A DNA stretch of 64,000 nucleotides from Colwellia demingiae. Its GTDB lineage: Bacteria; Pseudomonadota; Gammaproteobacteria; Enterobacterales; Alteromonadaceae. The stretch is from NCBI RefSeq assembly GCF_007954275.1, contig NZ_VOLT01000009.1, forward strand, positions 141,553 through 205,552, in the 5' to 3' direction. Positions 9,285 to 21,065 of the stretch are shown here, piece after piece; the stretch's first letter is position 1; each line of letters starts with the position of its first letter. A program made the position numbers and the translations under genes. A model generated the notes under the pieces. That model was given only the letters and a program-made list of their open reading frames with translations. It made no database searches and was not told the origin of the DNA.

Positions 9285-10007
9285 TTAGTTAGAAGGTATT
9301 ACTGATAATTCAGTAATACCTTCTACTGTTTGTTGTTGCCATTTTTCTTTTGGTAACTGACGCCTAATATTACGCATACTTTTCCAAATAGATTTAAGCG
9401 CTAGATGATCAGCTAACCATTTTGGTGTGTCTCCTCGGCCATCGGCGATAAAAATATATTCAATCAAAATCTCACTACCTTCCTCCTCAGAGTACTTTGG
9501 TATTATTTTCCAATGTGCACTATGAGTTTTTATTTGTAAAAAATCATCTAAATTACTAACGGCCAATGACATGAAGTCGTTAACCAAAGCAGACTCTGCA
9601 TCTGTTAGATTGATTTCTACACTCAGATCATCATTTTGCCAATAAGTGGAATGTAGCATTAATATTCTAGGCTCTAATGGCCAAACTTGAGTAAGTTTTA
9701 TATAAAAACTATTTTCTTTTGCTGAGTATTGCTTAATTATTTTGCTTTCACCGGCATTTATTAACCAGTTTTGTGTGTTATTGACGTCTTGCAAAAAGAG
9801 TAAAAATCCAGAGATACTTGAATGGACAGTCGCTGTCGCTTTAATTTCAATTAGCTTGTCGTCAGTGTGGGTATCTATTTTAGCGGGACGATAACTAACA
9901 CTTTGAGAGCTACTTTTGTTCCATAACTTCCATGGGACTTGTGCGGCATATGCTAAATGTAGACAACTAAAAAGTAGTAGTATGATAAGAAGGGACGTTT
10001 TGTTCAC
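9285..10007 (-). CDS. Periplasmic START-like lipid-binding domain protein
   Basis: 240 residues with a clear signal peptide (hydrophobic LLIILLLFSCLHLAYA, cleavage after AYA). The mature part reads like a bacterial START domain: a TATVHSS strand, GFLLFLQDVNNTQNWL, RILMLHSTYWQND and a C-terminal helix with WLADHLALKSIWKSMRNIRR. START domains bind lipids or other hydrophobic ligands; the ligand here is unknown. It is convergent with the FAD dehydrogenase, 21 bases apart, and divergent from thrS. No operon partner is visible. Confidence 0.7.
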   Translation of the reverse strand: MNKTSLLIILLLFSCLHLAYAAQVPWKLWNKSSSQSVSYRPAKIDTHTDDKLIEIKATATVHSSISGFLLFLQDVNNTQNWLINAGESKIIKQYSAKENSFYIKLTQVWPLEPRILMLHSTYWQNDDLSVEINLTDAESALVNDFMSLAVSNLDDFLQIKTHSAHWKIIPKYSEEEGSEILIEYIFIADGRGDTPKWLADHLALKSIWKSMRNIRRQLPKEKWQQQTVEGITELSVIPSN

Positions 10008-10194
10008 TAAATTCAGCTGGTTATTAAATCATTGAACAATAGTATTACTGATTTTCCGCTAAAGTGCTATGTAGTTTAAACGCTGATAGTTTTGTCATTT
10101 ATTCCACAGATATAGCTTTGTTAAAGGATAGTTTTGACTGTAGTCGAATTTAAAGCGGGTATAAACCGTTTTAATTGTTCGAACCGTGTTGAAA

Positions 10195-10276
10195 ACCCTT
10201 GTTTAAAAAGGGTAAGGCTTTTACAATCATCGGGTGAAAAACCTAATTTAATAAAAAGAGCTGTATGCTCTTTTTT
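10195..10276 (+). promoter_or_regulatory. thrS leader with two hairpins, the second a terminator
   Basis: In the 385-base gap before thrS there is a hairpin ACCCTT (10195-10200) / AAGGGT (10208-10213), then a perfect 9-bp stem AAAAAGAGC (10253-10261) / GCTCTTTTT (10267-10275) with a 5-base loop and U-run. This is a rho-independent terminator 117 bases before the thrS ATG. It could be an attenuator in the thrS leader or the end of an unannotated small RNA starting near 10020-10150. A 17-codon reading frame (ATG 10286) follows it but has no Thr-codon run. Confidence 0.5.
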
Positions 10277-10392
10277 CTGTTCAGGATGAACATGATTAAG
10301 CGATTGCAGGATGCAGCAGCTAATACCATTTATTTTTAACTATTAAAACTCAAGCGACGCTTCGTATTGCGCCGCCACTGATAAGGAAAAAC

Positions 10393-12303
10393 ATGCCTGT
10401 AATTACTCTCCCTGACGGTTCACAACGCTCTTTTGAAAATGCTGTATCTATAATGGATGTAGCCCTTGATATTGGTCCTGGTCTTGCTAAAGCAACCATT
10501 GCAGGTCGTATCGACGGAAATCTTGTTGATGCTTGTGAATTAATTACTCAAGACGCCTCTTTACAACTTATCACCAGTAAAGATAGTGAAGGTCTTGAGA
10601 TCATTCGTCACTCATGTGCACATTTATTAGGGCATGCAATAAAGCAGTTATACCCAAATGTTAAAATGGCTATCGGTCCAACGATCGACAATGGCTTTTA
10701 TTATGACATTGACCTTGATGAATCAATTACTGAAGATGATTTAGTTAAGCTCGAAAAACGCATGACTGAATTAGCACGTACCGGTTATGAAGTTGTTAAG
10801 AAAACAGGTTCTTGGCAAGATGCTTATGACGCCTTTACCGAACGTGGCGAAACATACAAATTAGCTATTCTTGATGAAAACATCGAGAAAACAGATACAC
10901 CGGCTTTATATCATCATCAAGAATACATTGATATGTGTCGTGGTCCTCATGTACCAAGCATGCGTCATTGTCATCATTTTAAATTAATGAAAGTTGCTGG
11001 CGCTTATTGGCGTGGCGATTCAGACAACAAAATGTTGCAACGTATCTATGGCACTGCATGGGCGGATAAAAAGCAACTTAAAGCTTATATCGTACGTTTA
11101 GCGGAAGCTGAAAAGCGTGACCATCGTAAAATTGGTAAAACATTAGATTTATTCCATTGGCAAGAAGAAGCGCCAGGCATGGTGTTTTGGCATAACGATG
11201 GTTGGACTATTTATACTGAGTTAGAGAAATTTATTCGTGAAAAGTTACACGAATATGATTACGACGAAGTTAAAGCGCCAATGATGATGGATAGAAGTCT
11301 TTGGGAAAAATCAGGACATTGGGACAAATATGCCGATGGCATGTTTACTACTACTTCTGAAAAACGTGAATACGCAATTAAACCAATGAACTGCCCAGGT
11401 CATGTTCAAATATTCAATCAAGGTTTGAAATCTTACCGTGATTTACCATTGCGCATTGCTGAGTTCGGCTGTTGTCATCGTAATGAACCTTCAGGCTCTT
11501 TACATGGTTTAATGCGCGTTCGTGGCTTTACTCAAGATGATGCTCATATTTTCTGTATGGAATCACAAGTTCAAGCGGAAGTGAAAAAATGTATTGAAAT
11601 GGTATATGACGTCTATGGCTCGTTTGGCTTTGAAGATGTTGTTGTCAAGCTTTCTACCCGTCCTGAAAACCGTATTGGTAGTGATGAGATTTGGGATAAA
11701 GCGGAAGCTGGTTTAGCACAAGCATTAACAGACAGTAATATTGCTTTTGAATACTTACCTGGTGAAGGTGCTTTTTACGGTCCTAAAATAGAATTCACTT
11801 TAATGGATTGTTTAGGTCGTGCTTGGCAATGTGGAACAGTACAACTTGATTTTGCATTACCAGAGCGTTTAGGTGCAACTTATGTCGGTGAAGATAACGA
11901 AAGATATACTCCGGTAATGATTCACCGAGCTATTTTAGGTTCATTAGAACGTTTTATTGGTATTTTAATCGAAGAGTTCTCTGGTAAATTTCCAACATGG
12001 TTATCGCCTATTCAGACAACAATTATGAATATTACTGATAAACAAGCGCCATATTGTGAGAAAGTTGTTAAAAAACTAAAAGAAAATGGCTTTAGAGCAA
12101 AATTAGACTTGAGAAATGAGAAGATAGGCTTTAAAATCCGCGAGCACACTTTGAAGCGAGTTCCTTATTTATTAGTTGTTGGTGATAAAGAGATGGAGTC
12201 CGGTGAAATATCCGTTCGAACTCGAAGTGGTGAAGATTTAGGAAAAATGTCGGTTGATGATTTTATTGCTAAGTTATCTGATGAAGTTAAAACACGTCAG
12301 TAA
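10393..12303 (+). CDS. thrS: Threonine--tRNA ligase
   Basis: A 636-residue class II synthetase that charges tRNA-Thr in the cytoplasm. Domains in order: N-terminal TGS ([13 protein letters not shown], residues 1-62), editing domain with [10 protein letters not shown] near residue 73, catalytic core with [11 protein letters not shown] (zinc Cys and motif 2 region), QDDAHIFC, and motif 3 [12 protein letters not shown] near 520, then the C-terminal anticodon-binding domain. Length matches E. coli ThrRS (642). AAGGA precedes the ATG at the proper distance. It begins the thrS-infC-rpmI-rplT operon. Confidence 0.98.
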   Translation: MPVITLPDGSQRSFENAVSIMDVALDIGPGLAKATIAGRIDGNLVDACELITQDASLQLITSKDSEGLEIIRHSCAHLLGHAIKQLYPNVKMAIGPTIDNGFYYDIDLDESITEDDLVKLEKRMTELARTGYEVVKKTGSWQDAYDAFTERGETYKLAILDENIEKTDTPALYHHQEYIDMCRGPHVPSMRHCHHFKLMKVAGAYWRGDSDNKMLQRIYGTAWADKKQLKAYIVRLAEAEKRDHRKIGKTLDLFHWQEEAPGMVFWHNDGWTIYTELEKFIREKLHEYDYDEVKAPMMMDRSLWEKSGHWDKYADGMFTTTSEKREYAIKPMNCPGHVQIFNQGLKSYRDLPLRIAEFGCCHRNEPSGSLHGLMRVRGFTQDDAHIFCMESQVQAEVKKCIEMVYDVYGSFGFEDVVVKLSTRPENRIGSDEIWDKAEAGLAQALTDSNIAFEYLPGEGAFYGPKIEFTLMDCLGRAWQCGTVQLDFALPERLGATYVGEDNERYTPVMIHRAILGSLERFIGILIEEFSGKFPTWLSPIQTTIMNITDKQAPYCEKVVKKLKENGFRAKLDLRNEKIGFKIREHTLKRVPYLLVVGDKEMESGEISVRTRSGEDLGKMSVDDFIAKLSDEVKTRQ

Positions 12304-12427
12304 CACTTAAATAACGATAAAGCTAAAAACGGATAACATATAAAAATAACATAGTCTGCCTTTCCTATAATTGTATAGAGTAAAGGCAGAGATTACATAA
12401 GCAGATTAAAGAGTTCTTTGGAGGAAC

Positions 12428-12985
12428 ATGGCTATTAAAGGTGGACAACGAGGCGGGCGTAAAGAGCCAGCTCATCGTTTGAATGAGTTAATTACAGATA
12501 TTTTAGACAACGAAATTCGTTTGATTAAGTTTGACGGAGAGCCTGGTGGCATCGTTACATTAAATGAAGCAATGGACCAAGCTGACGAAGCTGGTGTTGA
12601 TCTTGTTGAAATTAGCCCTACTGCTAAACCACCAGTTTGTCGTGTGATGGATTACGGTAAATTCATCTATGAAAAAGCTAAAGAACAGAAAGAACAACGT
12701 AAAAACCAGAAACAAATACAGGTTAAGGAAATTAAATTCCGTCCTGGTACAGATGAAGGCGATTATCAGGTGAAATTACGTAACCTGAAACGCTTTTTAG
12801 AAGGCGGCGACAAGGTCAAGGTTACATTACGTTTCCGTGGCCGTGAAATGGCCCACCAAGAGCTCGGTTTAGCGCTTCTTACTCGTGTTAAAAACGATTT
12901 AGAAGAATTAACCGTACTTGAATTCTTTCCGCGTAGAGCAGAAGGACGTCAAATGGTGATGGTCTTAGCCCCTAAAAATAGATAA
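12428..12985 (+). CDS. infC: Translation initiation factor IF-3
   Basis: 185 residues as read from ATG 12428; IF3 N domain ([20 protein letters not shown]) and C domain ([33 protein letters not shown]) are both intact. IF3 keeps 30S subunits apart and proofs start-codon choice. The start is uncertain: GGAGG at 12420-12424 is only three bases from this ATG but nine from an in-frame ATT at 12434, whose ATT-AAA-GGT-GGA matches the rare AUU start of E. coli infC (MKGGK). If AUU is used the protein is two residues shorter and subject to IF3 self-regulation. Confidence 0.96.
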   Translation: MAIKGGQRGGRKEPAHRLNELITDILDNEIRLIKFDGEPGGIVTLNEAMDQADEAGVDLVEISPTAKPPVCRVMDYGKFIYEKAKEQKEQRKNQKQIQVKEIKFRPGTDEGDYQVKLRNLKRFLEGGDKVKVTLRFRGREMAHQELGLALLTRVKNDLEELTVLEFFPRRAEGRQMVMVLAPKNR

Positions 12986-12993
12986 TCTTTGGT

Positions 12994-13040
12994 TTGACAA
13001 GTAATTAAACTTTTACTTTTTATTAAATAGAAGTTTAATT
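12994..13040 (+). promoter_or_regulatory. infC-rpmI leader hairpin, possible L20 operator region
   Basis: The 211-base spacer between infC and rpmI contains a perfect 10-bp inverted repeat AATTAAACTT (13003-13012) / AAGTTTAATT (13031-13040) with an 18-base loop. In E. coli ribosomal protein L20 represses rpmI-rplT by binding structured mRNA in this interval. A similar role here is inferred from position only. A TTGACA at 12994-12999 could also be an internal promoter -35, but no good -10 follows at the usual distance. Confidence 0.35.
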
Positions 13041-13196
13041 CACCAATTTTATCTTTACGCTGGTAGTACAGGCTTGCAAGTAAATTGATTGTTTCATGTT
13101 TTATTGTGATAAAAATCAGTTTCGCCCTCGCTACTTAATATTTGGCATATACCTCTTCTTTTATTAGAAAAGTGTATAAATTTGAGAATTATTCAC

Positions 13197-13391
13197 ATGC
13201 CTAAAATGAAAACCAATAAAGGTGCTGCAAAGCGCTTTAAAAAAACAGCCAATGGCTACAAGTTCAAACAAGCTGGCCTTCGTCATATCTTGACTAAGCG
13301 TCGTACTAAAGTTAAGCGTCATCTTCGTGCTAAATGCATGATCGCCGCATCTGACATTAAGTCAGTTAAAAAACTATTACGTCACGGTTAA
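13197..13391 (+). CDS. rpmI: 50S ribosomal protein L35
   Basis: 64 residues from the ATG at 13197, giving [17 protein letters not shown], the standard L35 N terminus; a TTG 15 bases upstream would add five residues not seen in the family. The protein is short and very basic, with the conserved LRHILTKR segment. It lies 17 bases before rplT and its ribosome-binding site is weak (TTGAGA), which fits translational control and coupling in the L35-L20 unit. Confidence 0.97.
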   Translation: MPKMKTNKGAAKRFKKTANGYKFKQAGLRHILTKRRTKVKRHLRAKCMIAASDIKSVKKLLRHG

Positions 13392-13404
13392 TTAGGAGAG
13401 ATAG

Positions 13405-13767
<363 letters not shown>

Positions 13768-13809
13768 GTAAAGTAATGTAAGCTTAATTAAGATTTAGTT
13801 AAGCTTAAA

Positions 13810-13840
13810 AAAAAGGACGCTTTATAGCGTCCTTTTTATT
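13810..13840 (+). terminator. Terminator of the rplT operon
   Basis: An 11-bp stem AAAAAGGACGC (13810-13820) / GCGTCCTTTTT (13827-13837) with loop TTTATA and trailing T residues. Confidence 0.9.
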
Positions 13841-13978
13841 TTTAAAAGATAGTGTTTAACTAAAGTTATTACTCGGTAATAGTAACGTTAGTTAAGCAGC
13901 AATTTTTATACACGCTGAAAATATTTAATACTTAGACTGATTGGTATTAACCAAAATTAATAATTAAGAGAAATAATT

Positions 13979-15082
13979 ATGAACTTAGCTGATAAAGTTT
14001 TAGCCGTTAATAACGACCTTCCTATCCGTACTGATGCACCTGTACACAGTGGTAAAGTACGTTCTGTTTATTGGTTGACAGCAACAGATAGCAAGCGTCT
14101 TATCGAAGAAAAGGGCTATGATGTTCCCAGTGATACTTCGTTAGCCATTATGGTGATAAGTGACCGAATTTCTGCTTTTGATTGCATTTGGTCAGGAGAG
14201 AATGATATGCGTGGTGTTCCTGGTAAGGGCGCAGCACTTAATGCAATATCAAACCATTGGTTTAAATTGTTCAAAGAGCAAGGTCTTGCTGATAGCCATA
14301 TTCTAGACATTCCGCATCCCTTTGTATGGATTGTGCAAAAAGCTAAGCCAGTAATGATTGAAGCCATTTGTCGTCAATACATTACAGGTTCAATGTGGCG
14401 TTCATATACTAAGGGTGAAAGAGACTTTTGTGGTATTGAATTACCAGAAGGGTTAGCGAAAGATAGTAAGTTAACTGCACTATTACAAACACCTTCTACC
14501 AAAGGTATATTAGAAGGTATTCCCGGTGTTCCTGCTGTTGATGATGTCAATATTACGCGTAAAAACATTGAAGATAATTTTGAAGCATTTAACTTTAAAT
14601 CAGTCGATGATATTGCACAGTATGAAAAGCTGCTGACTGAAGGTTTCGATGTTATTTCTGCCGCTTTATCAAAAATAGACCAAGTTTTTGTTGATACAAA
14701 GTTTGAGTTTGGTTACGTCAAAGATGTTAACGGCGATGACAAACTAATTTATATGGATGAAGTGGGTACGCCTGATTCTTCACGAATATGGGATGGGGAA
14801 CAATATCGAGCAGGTAAGGTTGTTGAGAACTCCAAAGAAGGTTTTCGACAGTTATTGTTAAACCATTTTACGGATCCTGATATTTTATTAAACAAAGATC
14901 GTATGAGTGAACGTGAAGCATTAGCACGTGATAATAAACTTCCGCTGTCAGTACTTATGGATGTTTCAAAAACTTATACTGATATCGCAGAAAAAATTAC
15001 TGGTGATAAAATTGTTTTATCTGATAATCCTAAAGCTGAAATTGTTTCAATTTTACGTGAGCAGTATCAGTTAATTGATTAG
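13979..15082 (+). CDS. purC: SAICAR synthetase, long form
   Basis: A 367-residue phosphoribosylaminoimidazole-succinocarboxamide synthase (purine biosynthesis; joins aspartate to CAIR using ATP). Visible parts include [10 protein letters not shown] (ATP loop), [28 protein letters not shown] and [14 protein letters not shown]. It is about 130 residues longer than E. coli PurC; the extra length is in insertions and a C-terminal extension, a form common in marine gammaproteobacteria. GAGA precedes the ATG. A separate unit with its own terminator at 15104-15132. No PurR-box-like sequence was recognised upstream. Confidence 0.93.
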   Translation: MNLADKVLAVNNDLPIRTDAPVHSGKVRSVYWLTATDSKRLIEEKGYDVPSDTSLAIMVISDRISAFDCIWSGENDMRGVPGKGAALNAISNHWFKLFKEQGLADSHILDIPHPFVWIVQKAKPVMIEAICRQYITGSMWRSYTKGERDFCGIELPEGLAKDSKLTALLQTPSTKGILEGIPGVPAVDDVNITRKNIEDNFEAFNFKSVDDIAQYEKLLTEGFDVISAALSKIDQVFVDTKFEFGYVKDVNGDDKLIYMDEVGTPDSSRIWDGEQYRAGKVVENSKEGFRQLLLNHFTDPDILLNKDRMSEREALARDNKLPLSVLMDVSKTYTDIAEKITGDKIVLSDNPKAEIVSILREQYQLID

Positions 15083-15103
15083 TCTGTAAAATATCGAGTT
15101 CAT

Positions 15104-15132
15104 AAAAAAACCAGCTGATTGCTGGTTTTTTT
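15104..15132 (+). terminator. Terminator of purC
   Basis: A stem AAAAAAACCAGC (15104-15115) / GCTGGTTTTTTT (15121-15132) with a 5-base loop and T-run. Confidence 0.9.
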
Positions 15133-15146
15133 ATATCAAATATTTA

Positions 15147-15306
15147 ATACCAATTGAACTAAGTAAGTGATCATTTTCAAATGGCCTAAATATCCAATAA
15201 CGTCGTTGCTTTCAATCCCAATAGCTAGCTATTGCTCAGTCAAGCGTCTTGTTCTTGAAAATTTAATCTCATTGAATTCTGTAACCTTAATTAATCCAAA
15301 TGGTAT
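15147..15306. repeat. MITE-like 160-bp element with imperfect terminal inverted repeats
   Basis: The ends form imperfect 21-base inverted repeats (15147-15167 starting ATACCAATTG; 15286-15306 ending CAAATGGTAT) matching at 17 of 21 positions by hand alignment. The interior has no coding potential. It sits neatly between the purC terminator and the convergent dehydrogenase gene. Size and ends suggest a non-autonomous mobile or REP-like repeat; no second copy is seen in this window, and no clear target duplication. Confidence 0.4.
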
Positions 15307-15324
15307 AAGTCTTAATTATCGAAG

Positions 15325-16362
15325 CTAAGCTTTACCGCCATTCGCAATTATCTCACGCGCCATTTCATCAGCAATGATGCCTGTAGGTCTATTTTGAGCA
15401 TCCGCTTTAGCGTAAATATCTAACAAGGTGTGATAAATGTCACCAACTTTATTAGTTGATTTTTCGTGATCATAATTGTCTTCAAAAGATATGTTGATTA
15501 TACCACCCGCATTAATCACATAATCGGGTGCGTATAATATACCGCGTTCAACCAATGCTTGGTCATGACGAGGTTCGGCTAATTGGTTATTCGCACAACC
15601 TGCAATGATAGTCGCTTTTAAACGATGTAGGGTTTCATCATTGATAGTGGCACCCAGAGCGCAAGGCGCATAGATATCGACGTCTTGATCGTATATTTCA
15701 TCTAAGCCTACTATGGTGGCATTAAACTCAGTAGCAGCCATATCCAAAGCTGTTTGGTTGATATCAGTGATAAAAAGTTTTGCCCCAGCTTTGTGGAGGT
15801 GCTCACATAATTGATAGCCTACGCTACCTAAACCTTGAATGGCTACTTTGAGACCAGTCAAATCATCGCGGTTAAGTTTATGTTTTACTGACGCTTTGAT
15901 ACCAAGGAATGTTCCAAGAGCTGTAAAAGGTGCAGGGTTACCACTTTTACCTTCAGTGCCTGTTACGAAAGGGGTTACGCTGTTTGTGATGTCAATATCA
16001 CTGGTAGTAATATTGACATCTTCCGCACTTAAATAGCGTCCATTTAGCCTATTTAAAGCTTCACCAAAGGCCTTGAATAACGCTTTTGATTTTAGTTTTT
16101 TAGCATCGCCAATAATGACAGACTTTCCTCCGCCCATGCTAAGACCAGCCATAGCATTTTTATATGTCATACCTTTAGATAGTCTTAAAACATCAACGAG
16201 GGCTTCATCATCGTCAGCGTAATCCCACATTCTACAGCCACCCACTGCTGCTCCAAGTTTGGTACTATGTACGGCAATAATAGCCTTAAGGCCACTCGCT
16301 TCATCACTGCAATAAACTACTTGCTCGTGGTCGTCAAAATCTGGTAAATCAAATAAAGCCAT
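15325..16362 (-). CDS. Leucine/valine/phenylalanine dehydrogenase family protein
   Basis: A 345-residue Glu/Leu/Phe/Val dehydrogenase. The catalytic segment GGCRMWDY is followed by LSKGMTYKNAMAGLSMGGGK (Gly-rich loop with the active Lys), then a C-terminal Rossmann domain with VAIQGLGSVGYQL and LFITDINQ. The length and the short N terminus match leucine dehydrogenase rather than the longer glutamate dehydrogenase. The enzyme would interconvert branched-chain amino acids and their keto acids with NAD. Exact substrate preference is not readable. Stand-alone gene, convergent with purC. Confidence 0.88.
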   Translation of the reverse strand: MALFDLPDFDDHEQVVYCSDEASGLKAIIAVHSTKLGAAVGGCRMWDYADDDEALVDVLRLSKGMTYKNAMAGLSMGGGKSVIIGDAKKLKSKALFKAFGEALNRLNGRYLSAEDVNITTSDIDITNSVTPFVTGTEGKSGNPAPFTALGTFLGIKASVKHKLNRDDLTGLKVAIQGLGSVGYQLCEHLHKAGAKLFITDINQTALDMAATEFNATIVGLDEIYDQDVDIYAPCALGATINDETLHRLKATIIAGCANNQLAEPRHDQALVERGILYAPDYVINAGGIINISFEDNYDHEKSTNKVGDIYHTLLDIYAKADAQNRPTGIIADEMAREIIANGGKA

Positions 16363-16591
16363 TGTTTGTCTCCATTCTTTCTTGCTAGAAAAGGCAATTT
16401 AAATGTGTTGTAATGTTGTTAAGGAACGATAGCACCTAGAAAAAACTCAAGCTAGTCACTGATAAAATTAACAATTTAAACTTAGGATGCAAGCTGTAAG
16501 CGAAAAGCTACAACATGCAAATTTAACGTGACAAACAGAGCTTTGCTATAAATAACTAATCCAAAATAAATTCGAATAATTGAGAATTAAA

Positions 16592-16999
16592 ATGACCGAA
16601 GCAATACAAATGACAGAAGAGCAGCAACAGCAATGGATAAAAACGCAATATCAAGTTGCTACTAAATACCTAGCCGAGAAAGGTGTTGTTACACAGAGTG
16701 TTCAGGTAGAAGAGAGTCGTTATTTAGTACCGATATTGGCGTTATGGAAGTTGACATCTATAGATGGCAATAAGTTTTGGGTTTTATGTGGGGATTTACC
16801 GAGCGACCATAGCGGTGTTGATGTTGCACCTAATGCTCGTGAAGCATTAAGGCACTTCTCCTTAAAGTGGCAAATGCAAGCTGAAAACTTATTACAAGCC
16901 AATAATGAAGAACAAAATAAATTTGCTCATTTATTAATTGGTCGTGCCGATGGTTTGTACAAATTATTCAATAATGAGTCATTGTGGCAGTCAAAATAA
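16592..16999 (+). CDS. Conserved hypothetical protein, DUF4826-like
   Basis: 135 residues from ATG 16592; a TTG 12 bases upstream is less likely. The protein is soluble, rich in Gln at the N terminus (MTEEQQQQW), with a central WKLTSIDGNKFWVLCGDLPSDH segment and a following ALRHFSLKWQMQAENL helix. It resembles a small family of proteins of unknown function in marine gammaproteobacteria; the DUF4826 label is from memory and uncertain. No metal-binding or catalytic motif is evident. It faces purB across a shared terminator. Confidence 0.6.
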   Translation: MTEAIQMTEEQQQQWIKTQYQVATKYLAEKGVVTQSVQVEESRYLVPILALWKLTSIDGNKFWVLCGDLPSDHSGVDVAPNAREALRHFSLKWQMQAENLLQANNEEQNKFAHLLIGRADGLYKLFNNESLWQSK

Positions 17000-17097
17000 A
17001 TTAGTCTTTTTATATTTTACAGGGTGTTAATCCAGAAAAACACTAACACCATGTTTCATTTACAAATTTGACAAATAAATATACAAGTATAGAAATA

Positions 17098-17124
17098 AAA
17101 AAAGAAGGCAGAGCCTTCTTTTTT
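17098..17124. terminator. Bidirectional terminator between 16592-16999 and purB
   Basis: A stem AAAGAAGGC (17101-17109) / GCCTTCTTT with a 3-base loop, flanked by A-run and T-run so that it can work in both directions for the convergent genes. Confidence 0.85.
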
Positions 17125-17148
17125 ATAGTCAAAATCTGAAAGAAAAGA

Positions 17149-18537
<1,389 letters not shown>

Positions 18538-18592
18538 TTAATATTCTCTTTAATTAAAATGCTTAATTTAAGAGTTAAATAGTGTTTAAATT

Positions 18593-19228
18593 TTATCGAA
18601 TAGATTTAAGTAATTCTTTTGCGGTATCGACTATTTTCTTACGACTGAATAATATGTGGCGTCTTTTACCGCCTACTTGTCGCCATAATACAGCCGCACG
18701 TATACCCGCTAATAGTAAGGCTCTAATTTTATATTGGTTTATATTTTGTTTTAAAATACTTGGCTCGCCAGTGACCTGAATCTTATGACCTAGCGGGCTG
18801 ATAATATCGCTATAAATACTAGCGAAACTTGCCGTTAATGTGTCGCTGGTTAGTGTGTAATGTTCAAGTTGCCGCTCGGTTGCGTTTATACGTTCACCGA
18901 GAGCGTTAAGCTGTTTAGGTTGCTTAGTAAGACGTCTTTCTAAATTTATTAAGCTAATGATATAGCGAGTAAGTTCGGGATCTTTGCCCTTTTTAGCGCT
19001 GTCTGTACCATTATCACTACCTAAATGGCTGATTAATAGCTCAAGACCTTTTTTAATATTACCGATCTCACCACCATAAACCGCTAAGGTATTTACTGGC
19101 GAGGTTTCAATGATACTTTGCAATAAAACACTGAATTCTTCATCAGAGATTTGTCCCGTGCGTGATACTTGTTGTACTTGATAGGCTACTTGACAAATAG
19201 CCGCAAAGGTAATTGTTTGATCTTTCAT
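18593..19228 (-). CDS. hflD: High frequency lysogenization protein HflD homologue
   Basis: A 211-residue HflD-family protein, recognised by length, position between mnmA and purB, and segments such as VYGGEIGNIKKGLELLISHL, TRYIISLINLERRL and IRALLLAGIRAAVLWRQVGG. In E. coli HflD is a membrane-associated protein that binds the lambda CII activator; its normal role is uncertain. Transcribed with mnmA (73 bases upstream) in the conserved mnmA-hflD-purB order. Confidence 0.9.
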   Translation of the reverse strand: MKDQTITFAAICQVAYQVQQVSRTGQISDEEFSVLLQSIIETSPVNTLAVYGGEIGNIKKGLELLISHLGSDNGTDSAKKGKDPELTRYIISLINLERRLTKQPKQLNALGERINATERQLEHYTLTSDTLTASFASIYSDIISPLGHKIQVTGEPSILKQNINQYKIRALLLAGIRAAVLWRQVGGKRRHILFSRKKIVDTAKELLKSIR

Positions 19229-19301
19229 TGTTTCTCTAGTTTTTAGTTTGTCTGTTTTACTTTATTAGTCTTAGTTGGACTTGGCTTAGGCATGCTCAAT
19301 G

Positions 19302-20429
19302 TTAGCGAATAAGGGTATCAATGATACCACCACCTAAACAGACATCATTTTGATAAAATACAACGGACTGTCCAGGAGTCACTGAACTTTGTTGCTCAGT
19401 AAAGTCTATTTGATATTCTCCCGTAGCAGAGTCGCTTATAGGAGTGACAGTACATGAAACATCTTCTTGACGATAACGAGTCTTCACTGTGCATTTAATG
19501 CTCGTTGTTAGTGCTTTTCTATCAACCCAATGTAATTGATTGGCAATTAGGCCTTTAGAAAATAGGCGAGGGTGGTTATGCCCTTGACCAACAATAAGCA
19601 CATTGCGTAATAAATCTTTTTCAACAACATACCAAGGCGCTTCACCTGCATCAGCTAAACCGCCAATACGCAAACCCTTGCGTTGTCCTAAAGTATGATA
19701 CATAAGCCCATCATGATGACCGACAGCAACACCTTCTGCTGATTCAATAATACCGGGCTGTGCAGGTAAATATTGACCTAAAAAGTCTTTGAATTTACGC
19801 TCACCAATGAAACAAATACCAGTACTGTCTTTTTTGTTATGGGTTATTAATCCCGCTTTTTCTGCGATAGCACGTACTTCAGGCTTTTCAATATGGCCAA
19901 CAGGAAATAAAGTGTGCGCTAACTGAGCTTCATCAAGGGTGTAGAGAAAATAACTTTGGTCTTTATTATTATCAAGACCTCGTATCATTTTCCATGAATT
20001 ATCGCGTAGCTCACGCTGAACGTAATGTCCGGTGGCAATGTAATCAGCACCTAAATCTTCACAAGCAAACTCTAAAAATGCTTTGAACTTTATTTCTTTA
20101 TTACACATGATGTCAGGGTTGGGAGTACGTCCAGCCTTATATTCAGCTAGGAAGTACTCAAAAACATTGTCCCAATATTCAGTAGCAAAGTTGATAGTAT
20201 GTAATTTGATATCTAGTTTGTCACAAATAGCCTGCGCATCTTCTAAATCTTGGGCTGCAGCACAATACTCATCAGTATCATCCTCTTCCCAATTTTTCAT
20301 AAACAAACCCTCTACTTGGTAACCTTGCTCTTTAAGCAAATAAGCAGAGACAGAAGAGTCGACACCTCCAGACATACCAACAATGACTTTGGTTTGTTCT
20401 GGGGCTTTAGTATTTGAGGCTGTTAACAT
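19302..20429 (-). CDS. mnmA: tRNA-specific 2-thiouridylase MnmA
   Basis: 375 residues. It adds the sulfur at U34 of Lys, Glu and Gln tRNAs. The PP-loop [16 protein letters not shown] is at residue 18, catalytic Cys residues lie in [15 protein letters not shown] and [12 protein letters not shown], and a C-terminal beta-barrel begins near residue 290. Length and domain order match E. coli MnmA (368). The gene keeps its enteric neighbourhood between nudJ and hflD. Confidence 0.97.
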   Translation of the reverse strand: MLTASNTKAPEQTKVIVGMSGGVDSSVSAYLLKEQGYQVEGLFMKNWEEDDTDEYCAAAQDLEDAQAICDKLDIKLHTINFATEYWDNVFEYFLAEYKAGRTPNPDIMCNKEIKFKAFLEFACEDLGADYIATGHYVQRELRDNSWKMIRGLDNNKDQSYFLYTLDEAQLAHTLFPVGHIEKPEVRAIAEKAGLITHNKKDSTGICFIGERKFKDFLGQYLPAQPGIIESAEGVAVGHHDGLMYHTLGQRKGLRIGGLADAGEAPWYVVEKDLLRNVLIVGQGHNHPRLFSKGLIANQLHWVDRKALTTSIKCTVKTRYRQEDVSCTVTPISDSATGEYQIDFTEQQSSVTPGQSVVFYQNDVCLGGGIIDTLIR

Positions 20430-20540
20430 GTGTTTTGACCAATAGATTTATTAAAAATTAGCGTACTAACTATAATTAAAAGTAAGTGTACTGAAATAAG
20501 AGGCGAAAAATTATAACATGCACAACTAATAGGATATAGA

Positions 20541-21065
20541 TTAAAGATTAGATTTTAACTGTGATAACGGAATTTTATTGCCAGCTAAGTAATCTTCTAC
20601 ACACTCTAGCACCATAGAACTACGTAATTGAGAACGTTTTTCTTTGATTTGTTCAAGGGTATACCAATGGGTATCAATGATTTCATTGTCTTGAGGTTGG
20701 CCTTTTAACCACTGTTTTAATTCGACAACAAAACAAAAGCGTAAAAAATATAGCTTGAGATCAGGTTGGTGAAAATAATAAATACCGCATAAAAAATCGG
20801 GTTCTACTTGTAAGCCTGTTTCTTCTAGTACCTCTCGTTTTATGGCCGCAGTAAGACTTTCATTTTCCTCTAAATGCCCGGCAGGTTGATTAAAAACGAC
20901 TCGGCTCTTTTCATGTTCTTCAACAAACAAAAATTTACCACCGTGATGAATAATGGCAGCAACGGTTGTATTTGGTTTAAATTGATTTATACCATGGTCG
21001 TTTTCATTAGATATATTAGGACCAGATGTGAGGGGCTTGTTACTGCTCAACTTTATATTCCCCAT
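20541..21065 (-). CDS. nudJ: Nudix hydrolase, NudJ-like phosphatase
   Basis: 174 residues with a complete Nudix box, [20 protein letters not shown] followed by TGL, near residue 70, which binds Mg2+ and cleaves nucleoside di/triphosphates; E. coli NudJ also acts on the thiamine precursor HMP-PP. Position between mnmA and rluE is the same as in E. coli. The N terminus is about 25 residues longer than NudJ, and the chosen ATG lies inside the end of rluE (26-base overlap), suggesting translational coupling. A later start near the IHHGG strand has no Met, so the long form is kept. Confidence 0.88.
   Translation of the reverse strand: MGNIKLSSNKPLTSGPNISNENDHGINQFKPNTTVAAIIHHGGKFLFVEEHEKSRVVFNQPAGHLEENESLTAAIKREVLEETGLQVEPDFLCGIYYFHQPDLKLYFLRFCFVVELKQWLKGQPQDNEIIDTHWYTLEQIKEKRSQLRSSMVLECVEDYLAGNKIPLSQLKSNL

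Noticed and set aside
10286..10339. 17-codon frame before thrS as a leader peptide
   Set aside because: Contains a single Thr codon and follows rather than precedes the terminator hairpin, so it does not fit a classical attenuator.
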